Shown here: piece by piece, positions 46,740 through 55,418 of the stretch | Position numbering within the stretch: the stretch's first letter is position 1 | Layout of the letters: each line of letters starts with the position of its first letter | Source of the DNA: Paeniglutamicibacter cryotolerans | GTDB lineage: Bacteria; Actinomycetota; Actinomycetes; Actinomycetales; Micrococcaceae | Assembly (NCBI RefSeq): GCF_014190875.1 | Contig: NZ_JACHVS010000005.1 | Coordinates: forward strand, 99,032 to 163,031 | Length of the DNA stretch: 64,000 bases | Direction of reading: 5' to 3' | The notes under the pieces: generated by a model | What the model saw: only the letters and a program-made list of their open reading frames with translations | Told to the model about the DNA's origin: nothing | Database searches by the model: none | Made by a program: the position numbers and the translations under genes

Positions 46740-47494
46740 GCGGGCGGCAGTGCACAAAAACGGGTCTCTGGATCCTGGACGATTTCCGGTCCGGCCGCCG
46801 GGTTGCCACCGCCAACCGCGGTGCCTTGGATCCGCCCGAGCGTCTGAGCGGTGATGACCCGGCGGGCTGGAACCGCTATGACACGCCGGGCTCCACAGTC
46901 TATATTTCTGACAACGACGAGATCGCCTTCGCGGAAGTGCTGTCGGGGTACGCCATGAAGCTTGGCTCCAAGCACCCGATGCAAAAGGATGCCGACTTCA
47001 TGGGCATGACCCTGGACGATTACTTCAAGGGCGTCAAAGACGACTGGGGCAACCAGGTCAAGATGGGCTGTCTGCCGCGGCACTGGCGCGATCGGCGCAA
47101 CATCTACCAGCTCACACTGAACGGCGCGGGGTGGTGGGTCGATGTCGAACACCCCGACTCCATCTCAGCCATAAGCGCCGGCATCGGCGAGAAACTCAAA
47201 AATGAACTTGGCATCTCCCAGTTGACGCTCGGCGTCCTCCACGGGGAAAACCGGGCGGCGACGACCAAGATCGCCGCATGGATCCGCGAGCAGACAATGG
47301 ATGACGGAAGCCTGCCGTTGGGTATTCGGTTCATGAGCAAACACGGTGGGGGTGACTGTTGGGCGTACTGGCTGCGCCGCCGGGACGATGGCTTGGACGG
47401 CGACGAAATGGCCTCCGATTCGGGCACCGGAATCCAGTCCCACAATTCCGCTCTACTGACCGTGGCAAAACGCTTCGGCATCAAGATCTGGTAG
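46736..47494 (+). CDS. RES-domain toxin, second module
   Basis: 252 residues from TTG 46736. RES features: WNRYDTPGSTVYISDNDEIA, then FAEVLSGY (about 42-70). A longer C-terminal part than the first RES protein follows (KMGCLPRHWRDRRNIYQL, then AISAGIGEKLKNELG and GIRFMSKHGGGDCWAYW). Probably degrades NAD+. The next gene starts 7 bases after its stop. Confidence 0.75.
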   Translation: MSGRQCTKTGLWILDDFRSGRRVATANRGALDPPERLSGDDPAGWNRYDTPGSTVYISDNDEIAFAEVLSGYAMKLGSKHPMQKDADFMGMTLDDYFKGVKDDWGNQVKMGCLPRHWRDRRNIYQLTLNGAGWWVDVEHPDSISAISAGIGEKLKNELGISQLTLGVLHGENRAATTKIAAWIREQTMDDGSLPLGIRFMSKHGGGDCWAYWLRRRDDGLDGDEMASDSGTGIQSHNSALLTVAKRFGIKIW

Positions 47495-47501
47495 ACAGAA
47501 C

Positions 47502-48500
47502 GTGAGCACTCCCCCGGCCCCACTGCAGCAGTTTCAGGACATCTTCCCTGCCGCCTTCCAGACGTTACCGGCACCAGAGCTGCCCGACCGAGCCAACCTC
47601 AAAACGGTGCGAGCTGCCATCGCCGGCGCCTTGGCCCAGACACCTGCACAAGAGGTGGCGGAAGAGTGCGAACGATTCGGCCTCGCGCCACCCCAAGATG
47701 GTGAGGATCCCTGGAAGGGCAAGATCCGATACATCGAGAAAAAGCTCCGGGAATTCTCCCTGCAGCAGCTCGTCGCCCTGGGCCACCGGGTCAACGAGGA
47801 GCATCCTTCAACGGAACTCGAACATGTGCTTTCCCTTGCCGGCGTCGGCGGGGTGGCTGGCGACCTAAAGAACCTCATTTTTGCCGCAAACGGTCCGAAG
47901 CCCAAGATTGTCCTGCTCGATGCGGTGAACAACGACATCCAGATCACCAAAAACGCCGAACACTGTCTGGTCTACAACAGGTCACTACCGGCCGATGGAC
48001 TGAGCTGGCGGGCACTGGTGTCCTGGTGGGCCGACACAGAAACCATCCCCGCCGAGACCGAACGCGAAACGGCCGGGACGCTCTACCGCCGTCTCATGGC
48101 ATCGATGGAGGGCAACGGCGCCGAGCAATTCCTTTTCCAGCAATACTGCAGTCTGTACGGTGCCCACGGGTTTGACCTTCCGGCTCTGATCCCGCAGGTG
48201 TACCTGCATTACGATCCCTACACCAAACGCCACGGCGGTACGCTTCCTCGGCAACGGATGGATTTTCTCTTGCTGCTGCCGAACCGAAGGCGGGTCGTGC
48301 TCGAGCTGGACGGGGTCCAGCATTACGCTGACCCGGACGGGCGGGCCAAACCGAGGTTGTACGCCGAGATGGTGGCCGAGGACCGCCGACTCAGGCTCAC
48401 CGGCTACGAGGTCTACCGCTTCGGCGGGTTCGAATTCGTGAACCGGGACCAGGCGGGGACCATGTTGAACGGCTTCTTCCGAGAGCTCCTCCAGTTGTGA
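47502..48500 (+). CDS. Putative defence nuclease (AbiJ-like N-terminus plus PD-(D/E)XK-like C-terminus)
   Basis: 332 residues from GTG 47502. The middle segment DLKNLIFAANGPKPKIVLLD, then AVNNDIQITKNAEHCLVY, recalls the AbiJ-NTD3 type domain of abortive-infection proteins (moderate certainty). The C-terminus has a nuclease-like arrangement: QRMDFLLLLPNRRRVVLELD, then GVQHY, then YEVYRFGGFEF. This is R-x-D, E-x-DG-x-QH and a final RF, as in DUF559/Vsr-like endonucleases. Only 7 bases separate it from the RES gene, so all three genes likely form one operon. Confidence 0.6.
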   Translation: MSTPPAPLQQFQDIFPAAFQTLPAPELPDRANLKTVRAAIAGALAQTPAQEVAEECERFGLAPPQDGEDPWKGKIRYIEKKLREFSLQQLVALGHRVNEEHPSTELEHVLSLAGVGGVAGDLKNLIFAANGPKPKIVLLDAVNNDIQITKNAEHCLVYNRSLPADGLSWRALVSWWADTETIPAETERETAGTLYRRLMASMEGNGAEQFLFQQYCSLYGAHGFDLPALIPQVYLHYDPYTKRHGGTLPRQRMDFLLLLPNRRRVVLELDGVQHYADPDGRAKPRLYAEMVAEDRRLRLTGYEVYRFGGFEFVNRDQAGTMLNGFFRELLQL

Positions 48501-48918
48501 ATCGCGAGCTTGGAACTCCCGGCACCACATCCAACGATGCTCACGTGCCGGCCCGCACGTGGCACCTGTAGAACGCAGATAATGGCGGTTCCGTCGTTTT
48601 CCCTCAACATGAACCTATCCAGGTAGCTTCAAAGACCCCCAGCTAAACCGACAGTCAACCCAAATTACGACACTAACCTGATGGTTCTGCGTTGGTCTCC
48701 TGACGTCAGGATGATGTATACCCCAAACTGGCACGTGTGACCTGGCGCGCTATTTCACGCCATTGCTACCCATGCCCCACCCCCAGGCGGAAGCTCTAGC
48801 GGGCGGCCGAGGAACACCCGAGGAGGCAAGGGGTGAGCTCTTGGAGAGCGTCAACTCCGATTCCTGCCCTGGTGCGCGCAACTGGTGAGCGATGCAAACT
48901 TTGACACGAACGGCATGA
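48501..48918. other. No gene seen
   Basis: About 400 bases downstream of the nuclease gene. No frame with features. May hold the promoter of the hairpin array that follows. Confidence 0.5.
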
Positions 48919-48958
48919 GGCGGGCTAGTGATGGATATAGCTCCATCTCTAGCCCGCC
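48919..48958. repeat. Leading hairpin of the array
   Basis: 17-bp stem with a single mismatch (48919-48935 with 48942-48958), loop TATAGC. Starts GGCGGGCTAG. Lies 26 bases before the first repeat hairpin. Confidence 0.75.
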
Positions 48959-48983
48959 CCATAGGGTGTTGCTTTACTGCTGT

Positions 48984-49506
48984 GGCCGTCTCAAGCTGTC
49001 CTACGGCCCGGTACTGCAGGTACTACCGGTGTTGCTGGTACTGCTGTGGTCGTCTCAAGCTGTCCGACGACCACGCCCTCCGGGTACTGCTTTACTGATT
49101 TACTGCTGGTACTGCCGGTTTTGCTGCGGCCGTCTCAAGCTGTCCGACGGCCGGATACTGCTGGTACTGCTTTACTGCTGGTACTGCTTGATTGCCGGGG
49201 TAACTGGTTCTGCTGTACTGCTGCGGTCGTCTCAAACTGTCCGACGACCACGCCCTCCGGCTACTGCTTTACTGCTGGTGTTGCTGGTACTGCTTGATTG
49301 CCGGGGTAACTGGTTCTGCTGTACTGCTGCGGCCGCCTCAAGCTGTCCGACGACCACGCCCTCCGGCTACTGCTTTACTGCTGGTGTTGCTGGTACTGCT
49401 GTACTGCTGCGGTCGTCTCAAGCTGTCCGACGACCACGCCCTCCGGCTACTGCTTTACTGCTGGTACTTCTTTACTGCGGTGGCCGTCTCAAGCTGTCCG
49501 ACGGCC
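48984..49506 (+). repeat. Array of seven related hairpins with compensatory stem changes
   Basis: Seven copies of a hairpin with stem GGYCGTC/GACGRCC and 11-base loop TCAAGCTGTCC. They start at 48984, 49046, 49127, 49225, 49331, 49411 and 49482. Where the left arm has GGCCGTC the right has GACGGCC (copies 3 and 7; copy 1 pairs 6 bp). Where it has GGTCGTC the right has GACGACC (copies 2, 4, 6). Copy 5 alone has two C-A mismatches. Copy 4 has one loop change (TCAAACTGTCC). Spacers of 30-80 bases are themselves built from TACTGCTTTACTGCTG-type units. Frames crossing it give low-complexity Cys/Tyr/Leu peptides, so it is not a protein gene. Possible structured RNA or a DNA-level element. Confidence 0.8.
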
Positions 49507-49515
49507 GGGTACTGC

Positions 49516-49590
49516 CATGCGGGGTTCCCCCGAAAGGAAGCAACTGCAGCTTCCTCAATCTGGGGGTAATTCGCTCTCCTCCCCCGCATG
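49516..49590. ncRNA. Nested stem structure closing the hairpin array (candidate)
   Basis: Three helices nest inside one another: CATGCGGGG/CCCCGCATG (49516-49524 with 49582-49590), CCCCC/GGGGG (49527-49531 with 49562-49566) and AGGAAGC/GCTTCCT (49535-49541 with 49549-49555). The arrangement is typical of a folded RNA. It begins 9 bases after the last array hairpin. RNA status is inferred from structure only. Confidence 0.4.
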
Positions 49591-49624
49591 CCAAAAAATA
49601 TAGTACTGCTTCCAGAGAAAATCA

Positions 49625-49648
49625 AATCCCCAAGTTTCCGGGGTTTTT
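49625..49648 (+). terminator. Terminator-like hairpin after the array
   Basis: AAATCCCC-AAGTTTCC-GGGGTTTTT: a short GC stem followed by five T. It would end a plus-strand transcript through the array. Confidence 0.45.
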
Positions 49649-50385
49649 GGAGGGGTTGGGCACCAAACCAAGCGAGGTCGCTGGCTTACGGCATGGTCCC
49701 CTCGGGATGCCCGGGGGTGACCTGGCCGTAGCGGACTCACCGGCGGGCAGATCCTGCCGGCCGGCCGGCGGTGGACCCACCGGGACGAGGAGCTGTCGAT
49801 CGCGGTCATCGGGTTGCCACAAGCAAAGGCGCTACCTCAGGGGACAACCAATGAGTAGTCGAAGTCTTCGCAGCCGATGCTTGCGGTCAGTTCCGTGGTG
49901 CGGTTCTGGTCCTGGCAACGCAGCAAAATCGCTCATCGCGGCACGGAAGCCCCCGCAGAACCGCCTGGTGCGGCCGAGGGCACACCTCTGGCGCGTGATT
50001 CACACGGATCCTTGCCGGTTCCGCTGAAGAAACGGGTGTTCTCGGGTGCTCGGGCTTTGACCTGCAAGTTCCTGCCCGTGGGGTCACCGACACCCTTGTG
50101 GTCCAGGACCTTGATGCAGTCCGCTGAAAAGGTTGGTTCGGCGCGGGACCGGACCCCTGAGCTTGTTGGTCCGGAATGAGGCTTGGTTCCCCCTGGACGC
50201 CTGGGGTTGCCACGGGCTGTATTCAGCCACGGAAGCACTGGGCAGGGATGGATTTGACAGGGCCCGGCACTCGTTATTAGCCTATTGCTACTTGCATCCG
50301 TTGATGGATTTGACCGGCCAAGAGGGGAGGGACACGTCGCCGTTAAGCTAAACCTAAACCGAGACAAACCACCCCATTCATCGAG

Positions 50386-50408
50386 GGCCCCTCTGGCATA
50401 GAGGGGCC
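50386..50408 (+). terminator. Terminator-like hairpin
   Basis: GGCCCCTC-TGGCATA-GAGGGGCC followed by TTCTGTTT. Classic stem and T-rich tail; no gene recognised upstream. Confidence 0.55.
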
Positions 50409-50520
50409 TTCTGTTTACCCGGAACGAGTCCCTCGTCCGCCCTCGAGGTGCGGGCATCTTGCCGCCTCTGCCCGGGCCGGGGAAAACAGCGAAGACGTTT
50501 ATCCCCCCAAGCGGTGAAAA

Positions 50521-50563
50521 CCTCAAGCGTCCGGCCGTGGAATCCCCGGCCGGGCGCTTGAGG
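50521..50563. terminator. Long GC-rich hairpin
   Basis: 16-bp stem with one mismatch, CCTCAAGCGTCCGGCC / GGCCGGGCGCTTGAGG, loop of 11 bases. No T-run. Confidence 0.5.
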
Positions 50564-50981
50564 CGATTCCATGGTGGTCGGCGACAGTCTGCCGGGCAGA
50601 TGTTTCTCGCCGTGCAGTTCTTCCCTGGACGACGCCAACGGGCTGCCGGGCTGCGCCTTTTTTAGTAGGGGCGGTACTCGTCCACCATCGGGCAGTCGAA
50701 CGGGTCGCAGGCGGAGATGTGTGTGATCGACTATCTGTAGGCCGTTTGAGCCAAGGAATCCAGCCAAGTTGGTGGCCGGTTTCCAGCCAAAAGAGCGGTA
50801 AGAATCAGGCCAGAGAATTCCACCCGGAAATCATCATTCCCGGACTGGCCTGCAGAGAAAGACCACCCGGTGGTTCGGGCCCGTCCAGTGTGTCAAGGCA
50901 CATGGGCCCGCCACCACCCAGATAAGTTCCATACGGCGCTGCCATTGCAAAGCGTGTGCGCCGGAAGGAACTGGAAAGCAG

Positions 50982-52461
50982 ATGACGGTACCCATGTCCG
51001 TACAAGAAAATATCAGAACTATGGATTCCCAGGGAATCTCGGGCCGGGAGATCGCCCGACGGTTGGGAGTCAGCCGGGACGCGGTCTCCAAGTACGCCAA
51101 CCAACAGGATTTCTCCCCGGCCCCGGCGGCCCCCACCGCCCGGCCGGGCGCCTCGGTGCTCACCGGGTTCGAGCACCACATCGGGCAGTGGCTCACCGAT
51201 GATGATCGCCGACCGCGCAAGCAGCGGCATACGGCCAAACGGGTCTTTGACCGGCTCGTGGAGGAACACGGTTTCACCGGCGCGTATTCGGCGGTGCAGC
51301 GGTACGCGAAGAAATGGAAGGCCGCCCACCGGAAGCCCGGGGAGGGCTTCACCGAGCTTCTCTGGCCCGCCGGCACCGTGCAGGTCGACTTCGGGCAGGC
51401 CGAAGCCATCATTGCCGGGGTCCGGCAGGTGCTGCACATCTTCTTGGTGACCTTCCCGTTCTCGAACATGCGCTTCGTACAGGCCTACCGCGGCGAGACC
51501 GCCGAATGCGTCGCCCACGGGCTGCGCACCGTGTTCGAGCACATCAACGCGGCGCCACGGCACCTGGTGTTCGACAACGCCACGGGCATCGGTCGGAGGG
51601 TCGGAACCAAGGTCGTCGAGTCGAAGCTCTTTGGTGCGTTCAAGCTCCACTACCGGTCCGAATCACGCTATTGCAACGCGTATTCGGGGCATGAGAAGGG
51701 CAACGAAAGAAAACGCGGTCGGGTTCCTGCGCCGCAACTTCATGGTCCCGCTGCCAGAAGCTGCCTCCCTGGCCAGGCTCAATGAGGTGTTGATGGCCAA
51801 ATGCGACTCGTTGGCCGCCACCGTGCACTACCGCAAGGGCCTGCCCCTGGGCGAGCTGTTTGCCCAGGACGTGGCCGCGTCCCTTCAGCTGCCGGGGATC
51901 GGTTTCGAAGCGGTGCGCTACGAATCGCGCAGGGCCGACAAGACCGGGAACCTGCTCATTGATGGGAACACCTACGCAGCCGGGCCAATGTTCAATGGGC
52001 GGATGCTCACCGTGGGGCTGGGCCATGAGGTGGTGCAGATCCTGGACGAGCACTCGGCACCGGTGCGCACCTTCGAGCGTGTCTTCGGGACGCAGGCCGA
52101 GACGATCTTCGACCCGGCGTCCCCTCTCCCGTTGCTGGTGACCAAACCCGGTGCGTGGTCCCATTCCCCGTTGCGGACCCTGGTCAGCGACCCGGTGCGC
52201 GACTGGCTGGATGCGGCCACCGCCACCAACCGGCGCCGGTTGTTCAGCGCGGTGGACGCCGCGTCCGGGACCACCGGGTTCGATACCGCGATCCAGGCCG
52301 CCGACACCCTGATCCAGCGCGGGGACGAACCGGACATGGCCATGCTGGGCATGCTGGCCCGCCGCCTGGCCGACGGCACCGAACCACCGGCGGCCAACGT
52401 GGATCTGAGCGTCTATGACACCTTCACCATCCTGAACACCAGCACGGGAGAAGTCGCATGA
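50982..52461 (+). pseudogene. istA: IS21 IstA with frameshift
   Basis: The N-terminal HTH (REIARRLGVSRDAVSKYANQ) and integrase motifs VQVDFGQAEAI and LVFDNATGIGRR are in the first frame. The frame shifts near 51700 (after SGHEKGN), and the rest (ENAVGFLRRNFMVPLPEAAS to the end) is in another frame. One or two bases would restore ~490 residues. Its end overlaps istB by 4 bases. Confidence 0.88.
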
Positions 52462-53124
52462 ATCCGATCACCGTCCAGGAGATCCTCGAGGCCGGAAAGC
52501 ACGCCTCGCTGACCGGCAGCGTACTCACCGAGTGGGCCGAGAAAGGCACCCCGAAACAACGCGAATACCTGCACGGGGTCCTGGTCGCCGAGCACGAATC
52601 CCGACTCGAATCCCGGCGCCAGCGGCTGCTGAAGGCAGCGCGGCTGCCGGCCTTGAAAACCCTGAGCGGCTTCGACTACACCTGCGTGAAGTTCACCGGG
52701 GACTACGGACATGAGCCCCTGGAGTCCCTGGATTTCATCGACCGCGCCCAAGACCTCGTCCTCTATGGCGACGTGGGTACCGGCAAGACGCACATGGCCA
52801 CCGCCTTGGTGGCCGCGGCCTGCCGGCGGGGCATCGCGGCCGGGTTCTTCACACCTCGGCGTTGGTGATGATGCTGCGCCGGGCCAAGGAGGAGGACCGG
52901 TTGGATAAGGAGCTCGCATCCCTGGCCAAAAATCAGGTCTTGGCCATCGACGAGCTGGGCTACCTGCCGATCGACACCGAGGGTGCCAGGCTGTTGTTCC
53001 AGGTCATCGCCGACAGCTATGAGAACCGTAGCTTGATCATTACCACCAACCTGGAGTTTTCAAGGTGGGGGACGGTGTTTGGGGATGACAACATGGCCGC
53101 TGCCGTCATCGACCGGCTGGTCCA
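52458..53124 (+). pseudogene. istB: IS21 IstB with frameshift, 3' end cut by IS3
   Basis: Walker A LYGDVGTGKTHMAT is in the first frame. A shift near 52855 separates it from TSALVMMLRRAKEEDRLDKE and Walker B QVLAIDELGYLPID. The final residues after RLVHHGRL are missing because the IS3 element begins there. An ATPase helper of transposition; inactive here. Confidence 0.88.
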
Positions 53125-53151
53125 CCACGGAAGGCTGAACCGTCCCGGAAA

Positions 53152-54051
53152 TCATGCCGCCGTCTTGTGGGCGGCAGCGTCGGGTAACGAGCCGGAAATT
53201 TCAGCATAGTAGGTTCGCTCAAATTCCTCCGGGGTTTGGTGTTCCAAAGTGGAATGCAAGCGCTCATTGTTGTACCAGTGAACCCAGTCGAAGACGACCT
53301 CAATCACGTCGGATTCAGTCTTCAGGGCCCCGGTTCGGAACGGTGAACCCTTGGCCACGGCTTCGTTCTTGAAGAGTCCCATCACGGTTTCGGCGGCCGC
53401 ATTGTCGTACGCATCCCCGACGCTGCCGATCGAAGGGATCAGTCCCTCAATCTCCAGGGTGTCGGTGTAGCGGATCGAGGTGTATTGACTGCCCGCATCG
53501 CTGTGGTGCAGAAGTCCCTTGTCAACCGGTCTATTGGCGTTTTTTCGGCGCCATAGTGCCATCTTGAGGCACTGCTCCACGAAGGCGGTGTCCTTGACCG
53601 TGGAAGTTTCCCAGCCGACGATGGCCCGCGAATACAGGTCGATCACCAACGCGACGTAAACGAACCCGGAATACACCGGGACGTAGGTGAAATCGGTGAC
53701 CCAAATCCGGTTTGGCGCGCTGGCCTGGAAATTGCGGTTCAGCCGGTCCCCGGCGCGTTTTCCGTCCTTGCCGGGGATGGTGGTGCGGGTCTTGCGGCCA
53801 CGGACAAGCCCGTTCATGCCTTCGTCTCGCATGAGCCGGTCCACGGTGTGTTTGGAGGCCTCAGGGAAGTCATTGCGGCGCAGCCACGCGGTCATCTTCC
53901 GGCGACCGTAGAGGATTTCCGGCCGCGGCCGCCCCTTGGCGTCTGGGATGTTCAGTGCGCGTAACGTGTCGATGACCCTGGCGTCCTCGACCGCCCGCAG
54001 TGCCGGCAGTCGTGTTTTCCAGGCCCGGTAGGTCCGTGCGGCGACCTGCAC
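53152..54051 (-). CDS. IS3-family OrfB integrase
   Basis: 299 residues. DDE core: WVTDFTYVPVYSGFVYVALV (Asp), LLHHSDAGSQYTSIRYTD (Asp), DNAAAETVMGLFKNEAV (Glu). The frame is open upstream to the OrfA end (RFIDELRAKGHAVESICSVL), so the active form is the OrfAB fusion made by -1 frameshifting. Confidence 0.92.
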   Translation of the reverse strand: MQVAARTYRAWKTRLPALRAVEDARVIDTLRALNIPDAKGRPRPEILYGRRKMTAWLRRNDFPEASKHTVDRLMRDEGMNGLVRGRKTRTTIPGKDGKRAGDRLNRNFQASAPNRIWVTDFTYVPVYSGFVYVALVIDLYSRAIVGWETSTVKDTAFVEQCLKMALWRRKNANRPVDKGLLHHSDAGSQYTSIRYTDTLEIEGLIPSIGSVGDAYDNAAAETVMGLFKNEAVAKGSPFRTGALKTESDVIEVVFDWVHWYNNERLHSTLEHQTPEEFERTYYAEISGSLPDAAAHKTAA

Positions 54052-54128
54052 GCCCTGCTCTCGCAGGACGGAACAGATCGACTCGACCGCATGGCCTTTG
54101 GCTCTCAGTTCGTCAATGAAACGGCAAA

Positions 54129-54440
54129 TCAGCGGCGGCGAGGGTCGAGTTCCCTCGCGAAGAAAATCGATGCCGCTTTCAGGATCTCGTTGGCTTCCTT
54201 CAAGTCCCGGTTTTCGACCCGCAGCCGCTTGAGCTCATCGATCTCATCGGTGGTTGGGCCGTCCTTCTCGCCTGAGTCCACCTGGGATTGGACCACCCAA
54301 CGGCGCAAGGACTCGGCGCCGACATCCAGCTTCGGGGCCAGTGCCTTGCATGCTGCGTAGAGCGATGGATATTCGGTGATTCGATCCAGGACCATGTTCA
54401 CGGCACGGTCACGAACTTCGGCAGGGTATTTCTTGGGCAT
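54129..54440 (-). CDS. IS3-family OrfA
   Basis: 103 residues from ATG 54440. HTH (VRDRAVNMVLDRITEYPSLY, GAESLRRWVVQ) and leucine-zipper-like coiled coil (LKRLRVENRDLKEANEILKA). Ends FFARELDPRRR, overlapping the OrfB frame. Confidence 0.9.
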   Translation of the reverse strand: MPKKYPAEVRDRAVNMVLDRITEYPSLYAACKALAPKLDVGAESLRRWVVQSQVDSGEKDGPTTDEIDELKRLRVENRDLKEANEILKAASIFFARELDPRRR

Positions 54441-54712
54441 GGTTGCCATCTTTCTCAAAAAAGACAGCGGCATCAAACCCGGGACGGTTCACGTTGGCAG
54501 CCTATGTATACCGAGTTTGGCAAACATAGATCGCGCTGCCGCTGAAAGCGCAACCGCCGATAACCGCACATATGAAGTTATGGTTATCACTTCCATGCTG
54601 GACTCTTGGCCTTGCGCCTTTGGGTGCTAGCTCGGTCCACAGGGATGTTGCCGATGTTTGACCGACTTCAGTTGTCCGCATCCTGGAACAGGTGAACCGA
54701 TGTATGCACAAT

Positions 54713-54730
54713 GGTTCTTTTATGAGAACC
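54713..54730. promoter_or_regulatory. Operator candidate before AbiEi-like gene
   Basis: Perfect inverted repeat GGTTCT-TTTATG-AGAACC, 7 bases before the ATG at 54738. Position fits autoregulation by the HTH antitoxin. Confidence 0.6.
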
Positions 54731-54737
54731 TTTATGT

Positions 54738-55418
54738 ATGAATGTTGTGACGACCCGGGAGGCGGCCGACCGCCTGGGCATCAGCGATGTCGCGGTGCGC
54801 AAGATGCTCCGCAGTGGCCGACTCACCGGCGCGGGGACCGCCGGCCGCACCCTGCTCATCGACCCCGCCTCTTTGCAACGGGTGGTCGATTCGGGTAAAC
54901 ATACCGGCAGGTTATGGAGCCCCCGGACGGCATGGGCAGCCCTATGCATCCTTTCCGGGCAGGAAGCACCCTGGATCACTGCGGCGGAAAAATACCGCCT
55001 TAAAACCCGCCTCGGCGACCTCGGATCCGAGGACGTGCATCTGCTGGCCAGGAACCGCGCCGCAGTAAAGCGCTACCGGGGAACCCCGGCGGCCGTGGAC
55101 CGGCTCCGCCCACGACTGATGCCAACCGCGGGTTCCGCCATGCACGATGAGGTAACGGCCGCGCGCTTTAGCCTCTCCGGCGGCGGCGGGTTTGCCGAGG
55201 GCTATGCGACGGCCGGAGATGGCGAGAAGTTTGCCAACGCACTGGGCCTGGTGGAAGACCCCAACGGCAACGTGGTCATCCGCGAAACCACACGCACCGA
55301 ACCATTCACCTCCAGCCATACGCCCTGGGCCGCGGTCGCCGTGGACCTGATGGATTCGCTATCCACCCGGGAACGCTCCGCGGGCATCCGCGTCCTCGAG
55401 GAACTGCTCCATGGCTGA
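54738..55418 (+). CDS. HTH protein, AbiEi-like antitoxin
   Basis: 226 residues. N-terminal excisionase/MerR-like helix-turn-helix: VVTTREAADRLGISDVAVRK followed by MLRSGRLTGAGTAGRTLLID (about 3-42). The C-terminal part is unlike classical AbiEi, but the coupling with an AbiEii-type nucleotidyltransferase (8-base overlap) marks it as the regulator/antitoxin. Confidence 0.65.
   Translation: MNVVTTREAADRLGISDVAVRKMLRSGRLTGAGTAGRTLLIDPASLQRVVDSGKHTGRLWSPRTAWAALCILSGQEAPWITAAEKYRLKTRLGDLGSEDVHLLARNRAAVKRYRGTPAAVDRLRPRLMPTAGSAMHDEVTAARFSLSGGGGFAEGYATAGDGEKFANALGLVEDPNGNVVIRETTRTEPFTSSHTPWAAVAVDLMDSLSTRERSAGIRVLEELLHG

Larger units (their letters stand above)
49650..50981. other. Gene-poor stretch with hairpins
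   Basis: 1.3 kb with no recognisable gene on either strand. Contains the hairpins at 50386-50408 and 50521-50563, and probably the left end of the decayed IS21 near its right edge. Confidence 0.5.
53136..54491. mobile_element. IS3-family insertion sequence
   Basis: 1356 bp with inverted ends TGAACCGTCCCGG...ATGCCGC-GTCTT (53136 and, inverted, 54491). Inserted in istB. A solo copy of the left end is at 29964. No matching target duplication seen. Confidence 0.85.

Noticed and set aside
48984..49506. CRISPR array
   Set aside because: Spacers are uneven (30-80 bases) and repetitive themselves, the repeat is mutated in both arms, and no cas gene is in the window.
48885..50027. 380-codon plus-strand open frame through the hairpin array
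   Set aside because: Peptide is low-complexity Cys/Leu/Tyr repeats from the DNA repeats, other frames are open too, and no start signal or domain exists.
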